Shown here: positions 60,103 through 64,000 of the stretch, one piece after another
How the letters are laid out: each line of letters begins with the position of its first letter
Numbering within the stretch: the stretch's first letter is position 1
Assembly: GCF_011397635.1 (NCBI RefSeq)
Contig: NC_064772.1
Location: 12,353,035-12,417,034 of the forward strand
DNA length: 64,000 nt
Direction: 5' to 3'
DNA from: Epinephelus fuscoguttatus
Taxonomy: Eukaryota > Chordata > Actinopteri > Perciformes > Serranidae
Translations under genes and position numbers: made by a program
Notes under the pieces: generated by a model
The model's input: the letters and a program-made list of their open reading frames with translations, nothing else
The model's database searches: none
What the model was told of the DNA's origin: nothing

Positions 60103-60219
60103 ATGAGCAAGTTTGGTCTCGAAGGCGAGAGCCTTCTCCATCTGGGTCAGTGCTGCTTTCTCTGGAGCACCCAGCATGACGGCTGTATCTACCATCAAAC
60201 TGAGCAGGGCTGCACGATA
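60103..60219 (-). CDS. phex: phex exon 7
   Basis: Acceptor CTCTCCAG|TAT, donor CAT|GTAAAG; 39 codons. It encodes YRAALLSLMVDTAVMLGAPE through ETKLAH, matching human YRDALYKFMVDTAVLLGA and LEIKIAE. Confidence 0.95.
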
Positions 60220-62186
60220 CTGGAGAGAGGGAGAGAGAGAGAGAGAAAAAGAGAGGCAGAAAAAGGCAAAAACAGACAAATGTCATTTGATCTTTCATCG
60301 CTGTAAGCTACTGTCACTACAACTATCAAACATCAGACACCATCAGACATCAATCAACACTTCCATCTGCACTCAGATACTATATTACCACTACATCAGT
60401 GTTATGTTTTTATTACCTGTTTTAAGGGGACAGATAAACAGCTGCAGACAACACTCATTAAATAATACCATTACCATTTAAAGCTATAGCTAAGTTTAAA
60501 AGCCTGTGTCCAAACAGGGGAGGAATATACGTACTGTTATAAAGCTATCATAAAAATGCATTTAAAAATAAACAAAATAAAATACAGACATATTTAACAA
60601 TGATGATGAACATTTAATCATATAGTACTTTTCAAAACAGATGTTACAAAGTGCTTCACAAAACAATAAAAGCAATAAATGAAAGAGTAAAAAAAGTAAC
60701 TATTAAAACAGAACATTCCAATAACAATAAAATATTAAAACAGAGTGCTAAAACAAGGTGTTGCAAAAACAGATATTAATTCATATATGTCTATGAATAT
60801 ATGCACAGATAAACCAAGCGCAAAAATAATAACACCCATTGTAATGTATTCATATATATGGATGTAGGTACATCTGTATGCCAGCATGAATGAACATATA
60901 TATGTACTTAGAAATATTATTTTAACAACTTTTAACAAAATGTCTAAACAAGCCACTGAGGGGTGTACAGGTGGCAATCCATTATTCTCAATACAATATA
61001 CACATGCTCACCATAACATAGAAGAACAACAGCATTGTTCATATTTAATCAATAATACATTTAACAACTTCAGTCTTCCATGCAGATACTTCATGCTTAC
61101 ACAACATGCTTCCATAACACGGTCAAAACCTTTCTACACACCTGGTTTCCACTACCTGTATGCACTTCACACATGAATGCTACACCCTGTGTTCAGTTTC
61201 ATAGCTGCATGTGTACATTTATATTTACCTTGTGTTTAGATAAGGATAGAATAAACAAACAAAACTACATTATAGCTCCAACGATATTCATACATGTGTA
61301 TGTATGTATGTATGTATGTGTATACTGTATGAAGGAATAGCTTTCTCTTTCTTTCTTTCTTTTTCAGTCTTTCTGTTTGTATCACCAGATGTATAAAATA
61401 ATAATAATCACAATAATTGCAAATACATGTAAATATATGGGATGTGTTTTGGTTGTGCTGATTCATGAATTCACTGCAATAACTATAAAAAAGCAATACA
61501 ACAAAAAAGTAAGTACGTAAGTAATGGAAATTTATAGATGACAAAAGAAAATATGCTTAGCTATTAAACAATGACACAGGTTGATATGTGGATTGTTTGA
61601 ACACATATCAGGAGCCCTTATATCTACTGTTAGCCTTTTTTTATCACTTATTTTTCATTGCAAAATCGGCAAATAAAAAGAGACAACCAATTGCTGATTA
61701 CCTGCTTGTTTACTGTTTGCTCCCCTTTGTAACCTAAATTAAAGTCTGTCCTCTGACTTTATGTAGACCTTTGTATGTGGGTGAAGAATGTATTATACCA
61801 CCGATAGTGACAGTGTACTAATAGAATGACAGTGGGAGTTTTTCCAGTTGAGAAAAATTAGTCGCTGCATACTAATTGCATTTTTATTCTGGCCTAATGA
61901 GGCAGCTATTAGTGGAGCAATCAGTATCATCTGCCTCTTCTACAATTACAACTGCTTCGCATTTCCGAAAATGTTGACTGTGGAAAAAAGCTCTTGTTCC
62001 AATATAATATAATATAATATAATACAATATAATATAAAAATCCAACATTAACTGCCATAATGTCAAGTGGCTAAAAAATTTTTCTGTTATAAGTCATCAC
62101 TCAAGCAGGGAGGAAATAGCTGCTGCAGGAAGAGGAGTTTTTAGATGACAGGTTAAAAAGAGGTGAAAGATGAAGCAGAGACTCAC
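60220..62186 (-). other. phex: phex intron 6
   Basis: 1.97-kb GT-AG intron. It contains a purine-rich (GA)n stretch on the plus strand near the exon 7 acceptor (60221-60260), a dispersed-repeat fragment near 60610-60700 (TGTTACAAAGTGCTTCACAA), (TATG)n and (CTTT)n at 61297-61363, and (AATAT)n at 62001-62036. Confidence 0.8.
62001..62036. repeat. (AATAT)n microsatellite
   Basis: About seven pentanucleotide units with one substitution. Confidence 0.9.
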
Positions 62187-62255
62187 CGCCCGGGCGGAGG
62201 AAGTGTTGGTGATGTAGTCCTCCCTGGAGGGCAGAGACAAGGACGCCTGATCGAG
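62187..62255 (-). CDS. phex: phex exon 6
   Basis: Acceptor CATCTTCATGCAG|CTC, donor GCG|GTGAGT, phase 0. It encodes LDQASLSLPSREDY, matching human LDQATLSLAVREDY, then ITNTSSARA. First phex exon seen in this window; 69 nt like human exon 6. Confidence 0.92.
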
Positions 62256-64000
62256 CTGCATGAAGATGGAGAGCAGAGGTTAGCTTCTGCTGCTTTTTGG
62301 GGTTGTTTATCTTTTGACTTTGGCTGCAGTGACAAAAAGCAAAATGTGATGGAACAAAGCACCAAAATTGTATCTGCCTACATATCAATGCCAGAGGTTT
62401 TACATCTTTTAAATACAGACTGTGTAGATATGACATTAGAGATTACTTTTTTCCCCAAATACCCTTCAGGCAAGCATTACATTACATTATTTTCACTATG
62501 GTATGAATATCAGTAATCCATCACAGTCAAAGTTACTGTTTTGAAACCCTTTCATTGTCTAAGAAGGCTATGACATATTTTATCTGAGTATCAACTCGTA
62601 TAAGAGTAGACATGGCTAGTTCCGATTTGAATAGTAATTGTGTAGTAGAAAAAAAAACAATGCTTAATGAAAAACAAAAAAGAACTAGAGTGTTTGTAAC
62701 CAAAGAACAAAACGGAATTTGCAAACCCAAATCAATGACATTTGTAATAGATATTTTGGTAATGAAGGTGTGAACAGGGATGTGTGAAAACTCTTTTTGA
62801 TGGCACTATCAAGTTCACTCCAAAATTCTAAACTCATCAGGAACAAAGCTTTTAATCATGTGATATGCTCAAGGCTGATGTTCAGCAGCTGACTTTCAAA
62901 TTTCAGCTACCTTGATATCACCAACCAGAGAAGTTTCTAAGAGAGTCCCTGCTGGAAACTGCATTATCGTACAATTTAAATGTAACTGACAAAAATCAAG
63001 GTGACGAAATATTTGCTGTGATGGATCACGTCCTGTAGTGCAACATTTGTCAGGTCTCTGCAAGTCAAATTTCAATCTGAGCTGGCAAACAAATGGCTAT
63101 CTGGAAGGTAAGAAATCAATCAAAAAAGATGGGCTGTGTCTGAAATCACTCATTTCTCACTACACAGTCCACCATAGGGTGACTGCGCCATTTTGTAGTG
63201 CTGTCCAAAAGTAGAGTGGGAATTATTATACCCTATATAGTGGACTCAAAGTATCCCACAATACATCTTGAAAAGTAGTGTACCATCGATGGTCATTAAC
63301 CAAGCAATATATCCCATCATGCATTGAGCTGAAGGAACAGATGGACATTTTTGAATGAACAAAGAGAAGGACAAGAGGAGAGAAAGCACCTTGACTACAA
63401 GCTGTTGTACATGTTTAATAGTTTCTTAGCCATGTAATACATTGTCAATTTAATGTGTAGTTGTCAGTTCTATAAGAGATTTTTTAAAAATTGGACATTA
63501 ATATTTCTCTGGTGTCTAACATTACTGTACAGAGAGGGGCTAACGCTAGCTGACTTTAGCAAGCTGGGTTGCTACTAGCCCTGATTTGTGTTGCACTGGC
63601 TTAATGCATAACATTACACATTACATTAGTGGTAGAGTTTGAAATCACACTGCTCTCTTTCTGCTTTTCTGTCTGCCGCTGTAACGCCATTAATGGGCCT
63701 ATATTTAATGTGAGCAGAGCAGCACATCACAACACAGTACTTTGTAACATTATTTATCAATTTGGGGTAAATCCACTCACTATAATATCATGTATTTATC
63801 ACAAATATGCATGCCAGTGTTTGTTATAGATGGTTCACCAGCTGACATTGAAATGGCACGTTTTAATTGTTGGATAGAAATGAAGTAACTGATATTAATG
63901 GAGCAGAGAAAATTACCCAGGTAGTGTCTGAAAGTGTTTATCGTGTTGCAAATGAGCTCACGATATAGTCCTCTACATAGAACCCACAGGGAGTATGAAT
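62256..64000 (-). other. phex: part of phex intron 5
   Basis: Sequence upstream of phex exon 6. No frame resembling human PHEX exon 5 was found, so it must lie beyond 64000. The last 870 bp look transposon-derived. Confidence 0.7.
63131..64000. mobile_element. non-autonomous DNA element, cut by the window edge
   Basis: Begins GGGCTGTGTCTGAAATCACT followed by TCACTACACAGTCCACCATA. This is the start of a very common teleost MITE-like family. The right edge (AGTCCTCTACATAGAA; GGGAGTATGAAT) resembles the inverted end but is truncated, so the target duplication cannot be checked. Confidence 0.5.

Noticed and set aside
62256..64000. Search for phex exon 5
   Set aside because: No minus-strand frame resembling the expected exon with an AAG|GT donor was seen; the exon is presumably off the edge.

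Overview
The window is nuclear DNA from a teleost fish, probably a percomorph. The evidence is two split genes with canonical vertebrate splice sites, AT-rich introns full of CA/GT microsatellites, and many short DNA-transposon and LINE fragments of kinds I recognise from teleosts. No prokaryotic, viral, CRISPR, tRNA or rRNA feature was found.

Two protein-coding genes lie on the minus strand, head to tail. On the right (41805 to past the right edge) is the 3' part of phex, the membrane zinc endopeptidase of phosphate and bone-mineral homeostasis. Seventeen coding exons correspond to human exons 6-22. Lengths and phases are preserved throughout except that exon 9 is one codon shorter. The zinc site HELTH and the third-ligand motif ENIAD are intact. 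Exons 1-5 lie beyond position 64000. On the left (2882-25561) is a complete four-exon ptchd1, a Patched/SSD-family membrane protein of neurons. It is about 967 aa, from a start matching the human N-terminus to the C-terminal PDZ-ligand ITTV. PHEX and PTCHD1 are also neighbours on human Xp22.11, so this is conserved synteny.

Layout: 1-2881 is the 3' flank of ptchd1 with a MITE. 2882-25561 is ptchd1, with introns of 3.8, 8.7 and 7.2 kb holding hAT-like and PIF-like elements, LINE/SINE fragments and a 57-bp minisatellite. 25215-26640 is the CpG-rich ptchd1 promoter region. 26640-41804 is intergenic, with a second, inverted array of the same minisatellite, nested hAT-like elements, a direct-inverted-direct repeat and some non-repetitive stretches that could be regulatory. 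41805-64000 is phex, whose larger introns carry transposon remains.

Most notable points: a histidine-rich loop and an apparent extra intron in ptchd1; a GC-AG intron in phex; CA repeats directly at two phex splice donors; inverted arrays of one higher-order minisatellite bracketing the ptchd1 promoter; and a transposon-borne coding fragment with an intact splice donor. I found no clear new gene system. Exon coordinates come from reading splice sites by hand and matching to remembered human proteins; no alignment was run.
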